NCBI GenBank assembly: GCA_018266255.1
Contig: JAFEAT010000010.1
Location: 317,118-381,117, forward strand
Reading direction: 5' to 3'
DNA from: Cyanobacteria bacterium SZAS-4
GTDB lineage: Bacteria; Cyanobacteriota; Vampirovibrionia; Obscuribacterales; Obscuribacteraceae
DNA length: 64,000 nucleotides
Under the pieces are notes generated by a model that saw only the letters and a list, made by a program, of their open reading frames with translations, did not search any database and was not told the origin of the DNA. Shown piece after piece: positions 8,780 to 17,032 of the stretch (within the stretch, counting starts at the first letter, position 1; every line of letters starts with the position of its first letter). A program made the position numbers and the translations under genes.

Positions 8780-8974
8780 TGTGCTTAATTTGATTCATCA
8801 TGTGCAGTGCGGATTTTCACGCACTGATCGTTGCATGGTTGATGCGCGTTCCGCGCATCAAATTAAGCACATTTTTATAAGGCCTCGGAATAGCACAAAT
8901 CGCTGTCGTTGGGGAATTTCAGAAGTTGGTTCTTCGCTAAGGAAAGGCGCGATCCACCACTCGGTGAATCGCGC
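8780..8974. other. Nested inverted repeats, candidate structured RNA or small element
   Basis: In the 413-bp gene-free stretch 8604-9016, a perfect 15-bp inverted repeat (8780-8794 with 8857-8871; arm TGTGCTTAATTTGAT) encloses two further hairpins: CAGTGCG/CGCACTG (8805-8811, 8820-8826) and the perfect GATGCGCG/CGCGCATC (8841-8848, 8852-8859, 3-base loop, partly sharing bases with the outer arm). A separate 11-bp stem with one mismatch follows at 8947-8974 (GCGCGAT ... ATCGCGC with inner CACC/GGTG). Such a clover-like fold suggests a non-coding RNA or a miniature mobile or REP-like element. No open frame here looks like a gene. Confidence 0.5.
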
Positions 8975-9016
8975 TTATCGGATTTTCGTTCGCAACCTTC
9001 GCTGCAAAGTGCGCGC

Positions 9017-9955
9017 TTAGATGCGGGCGTTCTTTCCGCAATCTGGACAGAAGAAGAATGACGGACTGATCTTCGAATCGCAGTGCGGACACTTTCTCAG
9101 TCCATCACCAGGCTCTTGGGTCGGATAGCGTCCAGCCATAATTTCCTTGTACTGCTTCGTTTCTGACCAGAGTTTGATTTCTTTCGCTCTGTATACAGGA
9201 ACCGGGTGCGTCATCCAAACTTCGTTGAGCAACTTGTAGATCTTGTTCAACGTTGTGTGGTCGATATCTTCATAGTGGTCTGCTTGTCGCAGGAACTCAT
9301 CATGGTCTGTCTGCGCGTACACTGCGTTGGAACCGCCAGCAAGCTTCATGTTGATTCTGATGCATGTTTCAACGTCTTGGGTGACCAGTAGTTCCGCTCT
9401 GTCTGCGGTTAACTCAGCTTTGCGTGACCAGTCGTACATGGCAATCGAAAGTCCCATGGAGACTACTCTATCCAGTCCGAGCAGATTTTTCGCAAGCTCA
9501 GCCAGAATTAGGGCCATGCTGCGATAGAGTACATGACCAGCTTTGATGTGTCCAAGCTCGTGCCCGATCACGCCCATCAGCTCTTCTTCAGTCATCATGT
9601 CTACTAAGCCTGATTGTAGAACAATGAATGGTCGCTCAACCCCGAATGTATAAGCGTTTGCGATTGGGCTGCCCATCAGGAACAGGTCTGGTTCATGCAT
9701 GTCCAGAATGTCCGCAGCTTCCTTGAGAAGCTTGTAAACCTTCGAGCATTGCTTCGGCGTAACGTGAATCGCGCTGCCCATCAGCTTGATGCGGTAAATT
9801 CGCTCGAGTCCTAGCTCAAGGAACTTGCGAAGAACGACGTCAAACAAAGGAATTTTCTTCATCGCATCGAGAGCGGCTCTGTCCGCAGGGTGCTCAAATG
9901 CGCTCGACGTCAAATGTGGAAACCGACGTCTGGTTTTAGGTTCTGCGGATGTCAT
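9017..9955 (-). CDS. M48-family zinc metalloprotease with zinc-ribbon tail
   Basis: A 312-residue peptidase of the M48 (HtpX/Ste24/Oma1) group. The HExxH catalytic motif HELGH is at residues 132-136, preceded by the typical EEELMGVIG and followed by AGH; the third zinc ligand is probably in RKAELTADRAEL near residue 185. Unlike HtpX there are no clear membrane segments. The C-terminal 25 residues form a zinc ribbon (CPHCDSK ... CPDCGKN), an unusual addition for this family. This tail resembles the ribbon of the nearby 8124-8603 protein, hinting at a shared adaptor function. Family assignment is firm; the substrate is unknown. Confidence 0.88.
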   Translation of the reverse strand: MTSAEPKTRRRFPHLTSSAFEHPADRAALDAMKKIPLFDVVLRKFLELGLERIYRIKLMGSAIHVTPKQCSKVYKLLKEAADILDMHEPDLFLMGSPIANAYTFGVERPFIVLQSGLVDMMTEEELMGVIGHELGHIKAGHVLYRSMALILAELAKNLLGLDRVVSMGLSIAMYDWSRKAELTADRAELLVTQDVETCIRINMKLAGGSNAVYAQTDHDEFLRQADHYEDIDHTTLNKIYKLLNEVWMTHPVPVYRAKEIKLWSETKQYKEIMAGRYPTQEPGDGLRKCPHCDSKISPSFFFCPDCGKNARI

Positions 9956-10270
9956 TGCTCCTCCAGTATCTGCGATGCGCTCAGGCGATAAGGCTATCTT
10001 CTTCCTTTCTACCCTGAATCCATTGTGATGTACGTAATTCTTATGTAAAAGAGCCTTTGCGGCGTTAAATATCTGGGGTTAACCCTGTGCTAATTTTTCC
10101 ATCTTGAGCGAGGTTTTGTGCAAAATGTCTGAAGTTCGCTTTTTTGTTAGCTTTGATTTGTTTTTGTTGCAATCCATCAGCACCGCTAATGGTGCGCAGT
10201 GTTTGTACTGTCATGCGGTGTTATACTGCCGTGCAGTAATTTCTGCTCATAGAAGTTCGTGGAGGGAAAA
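9956..10270. other. Divergent intergenic region with small dyads
   Basis: This 315-bp stretch separates two divergent genes and should hold both promoters. Visible structure: a perfect 10-bp palindrome GGGTTAACCC (10076-10085) and a short hairpin TACTGC/GCAGTA (10224-10229, 10233-10238) overlapping a TATACT hexamer that could be the -10 box of the amidohydrolase gene. The short frames here do not look coding. Confidence 0.45.
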
Positions 10271-11530
10271 GTGCGTAAATTCTGGCTAACGACGCTTTTA
10301 TCGATGCTATGTGCTTCATCTGCGCAGGCAGATTCGTTACTTTTACAAAATGCTAACGTAGTCGATCCAAAATTCAAAACGATTCAGAAACGCGACATTT
10401 TGATTTTGGATGGTCGTATAACCGCGCAAAAAACGAACGTGGAGAAAAAGTATCGCACGATAGATCTCGCGGGCAAGTACATCATTCCAGGCTTGATCGA
10501 TTTGCACGTGCACTGCGGCGGCAATCCTTTCCCCGATGGAACTTATGAAGATCTGGGCCCAGAGCCTACGGCCAAGGCGATGTTGTACTCGGGAGTTGTT
10601 GCTTATCTAGATCTCTTTTATGGCGATTTCGCTCAGATTTTTCGAGCTAGAAATTTGCAGCAGACTGAACCGAGCAAGCATCGTGATGAAGCTGATATTT
10701 ACTGCGCAGGAACTGGATGGGGGAACTGGAATCTTACGAAGGATCCACAAGCGGCTGTTGAATCATATATTGATCGATGGAAGCCTGATGTAATCAAATT
10801 GATTTACGGTCGGGATAGTTTGGATAAAGTCAATTTGGCGAAAGCGATTAAGGGCGCAACGAAAAAGGGTGTGAAAACTGTCGTGCACATCGGTTCTTGG
10901 GAACACGGGCAGGACGCGATCGAGAGCGGTGCGACTGCTGTTACACATTTCTTTGATGATGAGGTTATTCCAAATGAAGTGCTGAAAGTTTGGGCGAAAT
11001 CGAAGGCCGTTTCAATTCCCACTTTGGCAGCTCAATGCGATTTGGCAAACCTCACTAGCAAACCGCTCTTGCTGAAAAGTAAGATTTTGGACGGTTTGGA
11101 GCCTGCATCGCGACTTGCGACATATTTGCACAAAGACAAGTTCACCAAGAAAACTTTGTCGGTTTTGAAGTGGCAAAAAGAAGATACGCAAAATGATATG
11201 AAGAGCTTGAAGAAATTAGCTGACGCGCATGTGCAAATTCTTGCTGGTTCAGATACAGGTAATCCTGGCACAATTCAAGGCTTTTCATTGCACCGAGAAA
11301 TCAAGCTGATGCAGGATGCGGGCTATTCAACGTGGGATGCGCTAGCTTCTGCAACGACGAAAGCGGCGGCGTTTTTAGGGCGGCCGTCTGGTATTAAGGA
11401 TGGTGACTTCGCCGAACTCGTAGTTCTGGATGCCAATCCAATTCAAGACATCGCAAACACGCAAAGAATACACAATGTGATTCATCACGGCAACATAATC
11501 GACCGCTCCGCGCTCGTCGCGCCGAAGTAG
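10271..11530 (+). CDS. Secreted amidohydrolase
   Basis: Exported metal-dependent hydrolase of about 419 residues. A signal peptide (MRKFWLTTLLSMLCASSAQA) precedes the amidohydrolase fold: beta-sandwich start SLLLQNANVVDPKFKTI, then GLIDLHVHCGG (first two metal ligands), VVHIGSWEHGQDAIESGA (further His ligands) and LAGSDTGNPG (catalytic Asp). It is closest in style to imidazolonepropionase-like or prolidase-like amidohydrolases, but the substrate cannot be read from sequence. GTG 10271 is chosen since GGAGGG lies 5 bases upstream; an upstream GTG at 10259 overlaps that site. A hairpin terminator follows. Confidence 0.85.
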   Translation: MRKFWLTTLLSMLCASSAQADSLLLQNANVVDPKFKTIQKRDILILDGRITAQKTNVEKKYRTIDLAGKYIIPGLIDLHVHCGGNPFPDGTYEDLGPEPTAKAMLYSGVVAYLDLFYGDFAQIFRARNLQQTEPSKHRDEADIYCAGTGWGNWNLTKDPQAAVESYIDRWKPDVIKLIYGRDSLDKVNLAKAIKGATKKGVKTVVHIGSWEHGQDAIESGATAVTHFFDDEVIPNEVLKVWAKSKAVSIPTLAAQCDLANLTSKPLLLKSKILDGLEPASRLATYLHKDKFTKKTLSVLKWQKEDTQNDMKSLKKLADAHVQILAGSDTGNPGTIQGFSLHREIKLMQDAGYSTWDALASATTKAAAFLGRPSGIKDGDFAELVVLDANPIQDIANTQRIHNVIHHGNIIDRSALVAPK

Positions 11531-11612
11531 GGGATTGGCATCGAACCGCCAGCGGCAAGTAGCTGAACCCATCCGTAATGCCAAACGGTAGTCACAATAA
11601 TTAGACAAAAGA

Positions 11613-11645
11613 AAAGAGCCAGCTTACCGAGCTGACTCTTTAATT
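11613..11645. terminator. Bidirectional terminator between convergent genes
   Basis: AAAGAGCCAGCT (11613-11624) pairs with AGCTGACTCTTT (11630-11641) over 12 positions with one mismatch and a 5-base loop. T-rich sequence follows on the plus strand and A-rich sequence precedes it, so it can serve both the amidohydrolase gene and the convergent polyproline gene. Confidence 0.85.
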
Positions 11646-11656
11646 GTTTCTCTCGC

Positions 11657-12556
11657 CTAGCCGCCCGGTGGCGGTGGTGGTGGCGGAGGAGGAGGTGGTG
11701 GAGGTGGAGGTGGAGGAGGTGGAGGTGGTGGCGGTGGCGGTGGCGGTGGAGGGGGAGGAGGCGGCGGCGGCGGGAAGTATCCGTGCCCCGGTGATACCTG
11801 GTGTGGTGGGGGTGGCGCTTGATTCTGTTGTGGAAAAATGATTGGCTGCTGTGGATTGTTGTGTCCTTTGTTTCCAGCAGTCAATGCGATAGGCACTGCG
11901 ATTGCGGTTGCTACAACCGCACCGACAGCGACAATGATTGCCACTTTGGTGAGCGTCTTTCGATCGGCTTTGACTGATCCAATCTTCTTCAAGCAAGACG
12001 GGCTCATCGTTAGCTTTTTCACTTGCGCTTGAGTCGAGTCGATCATCGTTTTGAAAGCGCGGGGTGAATGAATGGTCTTTACCGTTGCCATCTGCACGGT
12101 TTGCCCAGCGATAGTGAGCTGTTCAGGTGACAATTGAGAGATTGGACCTTTGATCGTCTTTCCATCGAGAAGGTCGACACTCTCAGGACAGTTTTCGTTG
12201 GTTAAAGTATTAAGACCTGGTCCATCGTTGAACCATGCGGTCACTTCTGTGTGAGCTGTTCCGTTTGAGATTGTCGTCGTTGGTTTAACCAGAATTCCTT
12301 GCAACAAGTCTTGAGTTTGTGCAGAGAGCTGCGCCTTCCCTGACACTGTAATCGTGCTTCCGCTGATCGACGCAAATCCCTCAACTAGAAGAAGCGCGCC
12401 TACTTTGTTTACAGGGGCTTTTCCCTGCAAATTGAGCGCATCTCCACCAACTTCGGCAAATACGTGAATCGGTAGCAGCAGCTGCAACACGAGCAGAAAG
12501 CTGAGAATCGACGCCACTAATTTCACAACAACCCTCCAGGATCTAGCACTTGGCAT
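11657..12556 (-). CDS. Exported protein with 36-residue polyproline tail
   Basis: About 299 residues, function unknown. Signal or anchor at the N-terminus (VVVKLVASILSFLLVLQLLL), a beta-rich domain of about 150 residues, then a second hydrophobic segment (VAIIVAVGAVVATAIAVPIA near residue 215), a Gln/Pro linker and an uninterrupted run of 36 prolines ending in Gly-Gly. The two hydrophobic parts would place the proline tail on the cytoplasmic side if both span the membrane, or outside if the first is cleaved. The ATG at 12556 starts just before the signal; an in-frame start at 12610 adds 18 uninformative residues. Such a run would need elongation factor P for translation. Confidence 0.75.
   Translation of the reverse strand: MPSARSWRVVVKLVASILSFLLVLQLLLPIHVFAEVGGDALNLQGKAPVNKVGALLLVEGFASISGSTITVSGKAQLSAQTQDLLQGILVKPTTTISNGTAHTEVTAWFNDGPGLNTLTNENCPESVDLLDGKTIKGPISQLSPEQLTIAGQTVQMATVKTIHSPRAFKTMIDSTQAQVKKLTMSPSCLKKIGSVKADRKTLTKVAIIVAVGAVVATAIAVPIALTAGNKGHNNPQQPIIFPQQNQAPPPPHQVSPGHGYFPPPPPPPPPPPPPPPPPPPPPPPPPPPPPPPPPPPPGG
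11666..11773. repeat. Proline-codon microsatellite
   Basis: One hundred and eight bases made only of the triplets CGG, TGG and AGG on the plus strand, encoding the 36-proline tail on the minus strand. Mixed codons suggest age, but the tract should be slippage-prone in units of three. Confidence 0.95.
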
Positions 12557-12861
12557 GCGTTTGCGGGCGCATTCACTGAGCAGTATTCGTGGTTCTGGGC
12601 GTCTGGTCAATGACGATGTCAGGATGAATATGCGATGATTGGACTTATGCGTTTTTCAAAAGGTCCGATATCGTCAGCCTGTCAGGGTCGTAAAATGGGC
12701 GATAATACTATGGTAAGGATATAAATATTTCTTATGCCGTAACAGACCAGTTCGTTTTTCCGGTCCTAAAATCGGAAAGCAGTGAGTCTCTATAAGTTGT
12801 GGGTGTTGCAAAGATACATTCACCATCCTTGGGGGGATGAGAGTCTATGGGTGAGGGAGTT
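12557..12861. other. Divergent promoter region
   Basis: These 305 bp separate the polyproline gene and the TPR-caspase gene. AT-rich blocks around 12700-12735 (for example GATAATACT and GATATAAATA) could supply -10 elements for the plus-strand gene. No operator-like dyad, hairpin or coding frame stands out. Confidence 0.4.
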
Positions 12862-15609
12862 ATGACTAAGTCGTATTTATCGCGGTTGAGTGGGCTTCTG
12901 CGCCCCGCTGTCACCAGCCTCAGTGCTGCGATGATGCTGACCGGGTATTCGTTACCAGTTCTCGCGGATGGCTCGGCACGTGTCGCTCAAGCGCTCCCGA
13001 CGGGCGTAGGAATCGTCAAACCGCCCACGATGCCCGGTGGCAAAGCAGTTCAGCAAGTAACTTCATTCCGAAATGCCGTCAATAGCAAGCAGCTGTCGTT
13101 CAAAATGCACGGCGATGGAGTGCTCACGAAAAATGTTCAGTTGTCTTTGACTAACAACACTAACAAACCTTTGCGTGTTGTCATTCCAGCCAACGAAATT
13201 TTCAATCCGAATACGTCGGCTTCGCAAACTATGATGTCGGCTCGCGATCGTCTCGTTTTGATTCCGGCTAATACAACCGTCAACACAGATCTTCCAACGT
13301 TGTGCGTGTCACCTAGAAGTGTGCCACCACCGCCTCCTGCTGGAGTGGAGTACACTGTCGGCGATTATTCAGACTCTGCCGATTGGAAGTCGTTTTCGGC
13401 GATCAATGCTGCTGCGGATCAACTGAGCAGGCAAGGAAAGTTCGATAACATCAAACTCAGTGACGTGCGAGGCACAATCGCTCAGTTTGCTGTATGGACT
13501 AAGTTGGGGCGCAAATCGGTTAATCCCGAAGACAAAGTTGATGAAAATACTTTTGCCGAGCAGTATCTGAAAACCTTAGGAACTGAATTCAAGAAAGATC
13601 CAGATAAAGCGAAGAAAAAATTCGGCGATGCATTTGAAATCGGTCCAACTGGCGCTGTATCTGTCAAGGATGCCAAAAAGAAAAAGGAAATCGATGCGGC
13701 CAGCACCGCGATTTTTGCTGCTATAGACCTGACTTTGAATTTGAGTACCGATCCGAAGTTGAAAGTGCCTGGTTTGCCTGGAGCTTCGAACTGGGAAACT
13801 TGTGTTCAAGTTGGCGAACGAGCTTTCGAGAAAGGCGACTATGTTGAAGCTGAAGAACTGCTCACAGCGGCGCTCGATGAAGCTGAAAAGTTTGGCGAAG
13901 GTGACATCCGTCTTGCCACCACTCTTATCGATTTGGCGAAGGTGAGCACCGATCAAGGAAAATATTCTGAAGCTCAACCGCGCCTCGAACGTGCGTTGCG
14001 AATTCAAAATAAAGTTGCGCCAGATTCTCCCGATGTTGCAGTTACGGAGAATTCCTTAGGCTTGCTCAACCTTCACATCGCTCGCCGCGATTCCGGCGGC
14101 AAGGGCATTTCGACTGAGACGAAAGCCTCGTTCGATGATGCCGAGAAATATCTGATCAAAGCTCGCGAATTGCGCACCAAAGTTTTGGGCGCAAGTTCTG
14201 CCGAAGTTGGGGAAACTCTCAATAATTTAGCTTACTTGTACATTCTCGAAGATCGTGGCGCCGAGGCTCGTCCGCTATTGGATCAGGCCTTGGCAATTCG
14301 TCTTAAAGCAATCGGACCTGAAAGTCCAGAAGTTGCCGATGTGAACAAAAACATCGGAGTGTTGTACGAAAAGCAAGGCAAGTACGTGCTGGCCGAGAAG
14401 TTCTACAAGAACGCATTGATCATAGATGTAAAAGCGCTCGGAAAGGACCATCCCTATGTTGCCACCATTTTAGATGGCTTGTCTAATCTTGCGCGCTTGC
14501 AAGATAAGTCAGATGAGGCGGGCAGTTTTAACACTGCTGCGAAAGAGATTCGCAAGGTCAGTCTTGGCCAAAACGCTGAGTTGCTCGCTGCGTTGCCAGA
14601 CGATTACGAAGCGCTGACGCGTATCAAGGCGTTTGCGCTGGAAACAGATAAGATCGAGGCGAACACTCAAATCTTCAAAGGACTTATTGCTGAGAAATCC
14701 AAGTCGAACAAACCTATTAAAGACAAATGGGCGCTCGTAATCGGTGTGAGCAAATTCAAAGATCAATCGATGAATTTGCGCTATTCAGATAAGGACGCTA
14801 TAGCGTTTTACAACTACCTGATCAAAGATGCTCACTTCCGTCCTGACCATGTCAGACTTTTGCTGAACGAAAAAGCGACTCGCGAGAATATCATGGCGCA
14901 AATTGGTGACAAGTGGCTCGTGCGTGTAACTGGTCCCGATGACCTTGTCGTCATCTACTTCTCCGGGCACGGCAGTCCATCGACCCTGGACCAGAAAGGT
15001 GTCAATTATCTCGTCGCCTACAACACTGATAAAAATAGTTTGTTCAGTACGGGCATAAATTTGAAAGATTTCTCGTCGCTTGTAAAAGAGCGAGTCAATT
15101 CCGATCGCGTCGTAATGGTTATGGATGCCTGCCATAGCGGTGCTGCATCTGCCGGAGCAACGAAAGGCCTGTCACGTGTTCACAACATGGATGCTGAAGA
15201 AGTTGCACAAGGCTCCGGACAATTGGTCATCTGTTCGAGCGAACCTTCGCAAGTTTCGTGGGAGTCAGAGCGTTATCCAAATGGAGTGTTCACTCACTAT
15301 TTGATTGAAGGGCTGAAAATGAAGGGCGCTAATACTCCCCTCGGTGACGCTTATGAATACATGAAAAACAAGGTGCGCGAAGAAGTTTCATTCGATCGCA
15401 AAGAACAACAGGTCCCAATTATCCGCAGCCACTGGGAAGGAAAAGACCTGGTGATGGGCGCGCCTGCAAGTGAAATTCGAGCGACATTGCCAGCTGATCC
15501 TTCCGAAATTAGTTCTGACCAACCAATAGAAATTGGAACGAAGGGACTGGCACCGAAGAAGCCTGGTGCACCAACCAAAGCGCCAGCAAGCAAAACAATT
15601 AAGCACTAG
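12862..15609 (+). CDS. Secreted TPR protein with C-terminal caspase domain
   Basis: A 915-residue exported protein. Signal peptide near residues 10-37 (LRPAVTSLSAAMMLTGYSLP). Residues 40-300 are unrecognised; about 305-560 hold kinesin-light-chain-type TPRs (repeats such as EVGETLNNLAYLYILEDRGAEARPLL); about 610-860 form a peptidase C14 caspase-like domain opening with KWALVIGVSKFKD, catalytic His703 in YFSGHG and Cys757 in DACHSG, followed by the SSEPSQVSWES segment. The last 50 residues are Pro/Lys-rich. ATG 12862 has GAGG five bases upstream; an in-frame ATG at 12847 is possible. Prokaryotic caspase homologues cleave after Arg/Lys or Asp; here TPRs probably recruit the target or regulate the protease in the periplasm. 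Confidence 0.88.
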   Translation: MTKSYLSRLSGLLRPAVTSLSAAMMLTGYSLPVLADGSARVAQALPTGVGIVKPPTMPGGKAVQQVTSFRNAVNSKQLSFKMHGDGVLTKNVQLSLTNNTNKPLRVVIPANEIFNPNTSASQTMMSARDRLVLIPANTTVNTDLPTLCVSPRSVPPPPPAGVEYTVGDYSDSADWKSFSAINAAADQLSRQGKFDNIKLSDVRGTIAQFAVWTKLGRKSVNPEDKVDENTFAEQYLKTLGTEFKKDPDKAKKKFGDAFEIGPTGAVSVKDAKKKKEIDAASTAIFAAIDLTLNLSTDPKLKVPGLPGASNWETCVQVGERAFEKGDYVEAEELLTAALDEAEKFGEGDIRLATTLIDLAKVSTDQGKYSEAQPRLERALRIQNKVAPDSPDVAVTENSLGLLNLHIARRDSGGKGISTETKASFDDAEKYLIKARELRTKVLGASSAEVGETLNNLAYLYILEDRGAEARPLLDQALAIRLKAIGPESPEVADVNKNIGVLYEKQGKYVLAEKFYKNALIIDVKALGKDHPYVATILDGLSNLARLQDKSDEAGSFNTAAKEIRKVSLGQNAELLAALPDDYEALTRIKAFALETDKIEANTQIFKGLIAEKSKSNKPIKDKWALVIGVSKFKDQSMNLRYSDKDAIAFYNYLIKDAHFRPDHVRLLLNEKATRENIMAQIGDKWLVRVTGPDDLVVIYFSGHGSPSTLDQKGVNYLVAYNTDKNSLFSTGINLKDFSSLVKERVNSDRVVMVMDACHSGAASAGATKGLSRVHNMDAEEVAQGSGQLVICSSEPSQVSWESERYPNGVFTHYLIEGLKMKGANTPLGDAYEYMKNKVREEVSFDRKEQQVPIIRSHWEGKDLVMGAPASEIRATLPADPSEISSDQPIEIGTKGLAPKKPGAPTKAPASKTIKH

Positions 15610-15625
15610 TGCGAATGCACTAGAT

Positions 15626-16288
15626 TCACCGAGACTGAGCGCTCTGCTGCGCTGCAAAAAGAACAATATCGATAAGCGAATTTATAATTCGCTCGCGGGA
15701 GATAGGCATCGTATGCTTTCCGCCTAAGACCTCCTGCGCGATGATAAAGTTGATTAGCGAACCGTGCATTATGCGAGCTACGGCTTCAGGATCGCCAAAT
15801 GCTAGATCTTCGTTCATTTTGATGTAGTGCGTCAGTTTTGCAATTCCCGGACTGACGAGGCGAGTCAAGTAGACTTCTGATAGCTGCGGAAATCGCGCTG
15901 ATTCGCCTATTACTAAGCGCAGCATCGACACATACTCCCAGTCATCCATTTGCGAGAGCGTGATTTGAGCTAGTTTCCGCAAGAAGGCTTGCGTTGGTAG
16001 CGTGCGCAGTTCTGGTGTCATTCCTGCATCGACAAAATGTTCGAGCAAGCGATCCATGAGTGCTGCGAACAGGTCTTCTTTGTTGTTGAAGTAACTGTAG
16101 AGGGTTTGTTTGGCCACACCGGCTTCTGCCGCGATAGCGTCCATGCTAGCTGAGTAGCCGTTGCTCAGAAAAGTGCGCAACGCACCTTGCATGATCTGTT
16201 CGCGTTTGTCTCTTGCGCGCTCGGTGGAGTCGTGTGCGACTACCAGTGCGTTTGGTCTTGCGGTAGGTTTTCTAAGTGAGCGTGCCAT
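15626..16288 (-). CDS. TetR-family transcriptional repressor
   Basis: A 220-residue DNA-binding regulator. The N-terminal helix-turn-helix is unmistakable: KREQIMQGALRTFLSNGY, then DAIAAEAGVAKQTLYSYFNNKEDLFAAL. The C-terminal ligand domain resembles the AcrR/TetR_C group but gives no ligand. A 20-bp motif at 16340-16359, about 50 bp upstream of its start, recurs (19 of 20 bases) just upstream of the small membrane-protein gene that ends at 16496, so this protein probably represses both itself and that gene. Confidence 0.9.
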   Translation of the reverse strand: MARSLRKPTARPNALVVAHDSTERARDKREQIMQGALRTFLSNGYSASMDAIAAEAGVAKQTLYSYFNNKEDLFAALMDRLLEHFVDAGMTPELRTLPTQAFLRKLAQITLSQMDDWEYVSMLRLVIGESARFPQLSEVYLTRLVSPGIAKLTHYIKMNEDLAFGDPEAVARIMHGSLINFIIAQEVLGGKHTMPISRERIINSLIDIVLFAAQQSAQSR

Positions 16289-16339
16289 TGCATACCTGGT
16301 GTGACATTGTGTATATCGAGTCTGGGTGCTGTTTTAGCT

Positions 16340-16359
16340 AATCATACTAATCAGTCTAA
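16340..16359. promoter_or_regulatory. Candidate TetR operator, site 1
   Basis: AATCATACTAATCAGTCTAA, upstream of the TetR gene. It matches site 2 (16845-16864) at 19 of 20 positions; the core ACTAATCAGT differs from a perfect 10-bp palindrome by one base. Confidence 0.65.
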
Positions 16360-16495
16360 CAGATGATTGGAGAGTGGACCGGTCGAAAGACAGGAAGGAT
16401 TGAAGGACCGAGAAGCTGCAATCGCTTAGGATTGGTTAAAAGCCGTATAGCGCTTGATTTAACTCAAGCGCATTCGGTCTCTGCCCAAACTTGTT

Positions 16496-16819
16496 TTACT
16501 TTCTGTGCTTGAGGTATTTCGCCAGGCGGTACAAGCCAAACCCAGTCGTTCCGGCAAGTACCGCTGGGATTGTTGCCACTGCGCAGTGACCGCACTGGAT
16601 TGCGTCTGGTAAGTAAATTGCAGCCACAGTGGCGGACGGGATCATGAAAGAGAGCGCGTACATTTTTGTGCCGCAGGTTGATTTGCTCTTAGCGTTGCAT
16701 GAAGATGCAGATTTGGACGAGGGTGTCAGTTCTTCGTAGTCTGGCCATGGAAGGCTGGTGCTCTCGTTGTTGGTAAAAGGTGCCGATGTTGTAGCTAGCG
16801 ATTCTTCCTGTCCGATCAT
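16496..16819 (-). CDS. Small membrane protein with CGHC motif
   Basis: A 107-residue protein of unknown function: a Ser/Thr/Glu-rich N-terminal half, a cysteine cluster (SSCNAKSKSTCGTK), then two hydrophobic stretches (MYALSFMIPSATVAAIYL and VATIPAVLAGTTGFGLYRL) separated by DAIQCGHCA, and a basic tail. CGHC is the active-site sequence of some disulfide exchangers, and small Cys-rich two-helix proteins also occur among mercury and metal transporters; neither role is proven. The ATG at 16819 has GAGG upstream. Its promoter carries the same operator as the neighbouring tetR gene, which argues for induction by that regulator's ligand. Confidence 0.65.
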   Translation of the reverse strand: MIGQEESLATTSAPFTNNESTSLPWPDYEELTPSSKSASSCNAKSKSTCGTKMYALSFMIPSATVAAIYLPDAIQCGHCAVATIPAVLAGTTGFGLYRLAKYLKHRK

Positions 16820-16844
16820 GATGGCTGCACCTCGTTGTGTATGC

Positions 16845-16866
16845 AATCATACTAATTAGTCTAATT
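16845..16866. promoter_or_regulatory. Candidate TetR operator, site 2
   Basis: Core ACTAATTAGT (16851-16860) is a perfect palindrome; outer bases extend the dyad imperfectly across 16845-16866. It lies 26 bp upstream of the small CGHC membrane-protein start, a position suited to repression, and almost matches site 1 upstream of the tetR gene. Confidence 0.7.
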
Positions 16867-17032
16867 TGATTTGTCAAGGGCGTGTCTCGTGAAGTTTTTG
16901 TGAATATTGCTGGTTCTTGCAGCTGTTTGGAGTTGGCATGGATAGTATGAAATATCAGTCCAGCGGAGCGCCGGTCTCCAGACAAGCTAAGGCCGCCGGC
17001 TTCCGAGCCGGCTCTCCGTTGGCGTTGATGAC

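Noticed and set aside
8763..9020. An 85-codon frame after the repeat array
   Set aside because: Runs through the hairpin region; composition is not protein-like and there is no ribosome-binding site.
11640..11996. Ser/Thr-rich frame antisense-phase to the polyproline tract
   Set aside because: A by-product of the GGN microsatellite read in another frame.
16993..17014. GC-rich inverted repeat as terminator of the Tat-exported gene
   Set aside because: Perfect 7-bp arms but no T-run on the minus strand, so not called as a terminator.
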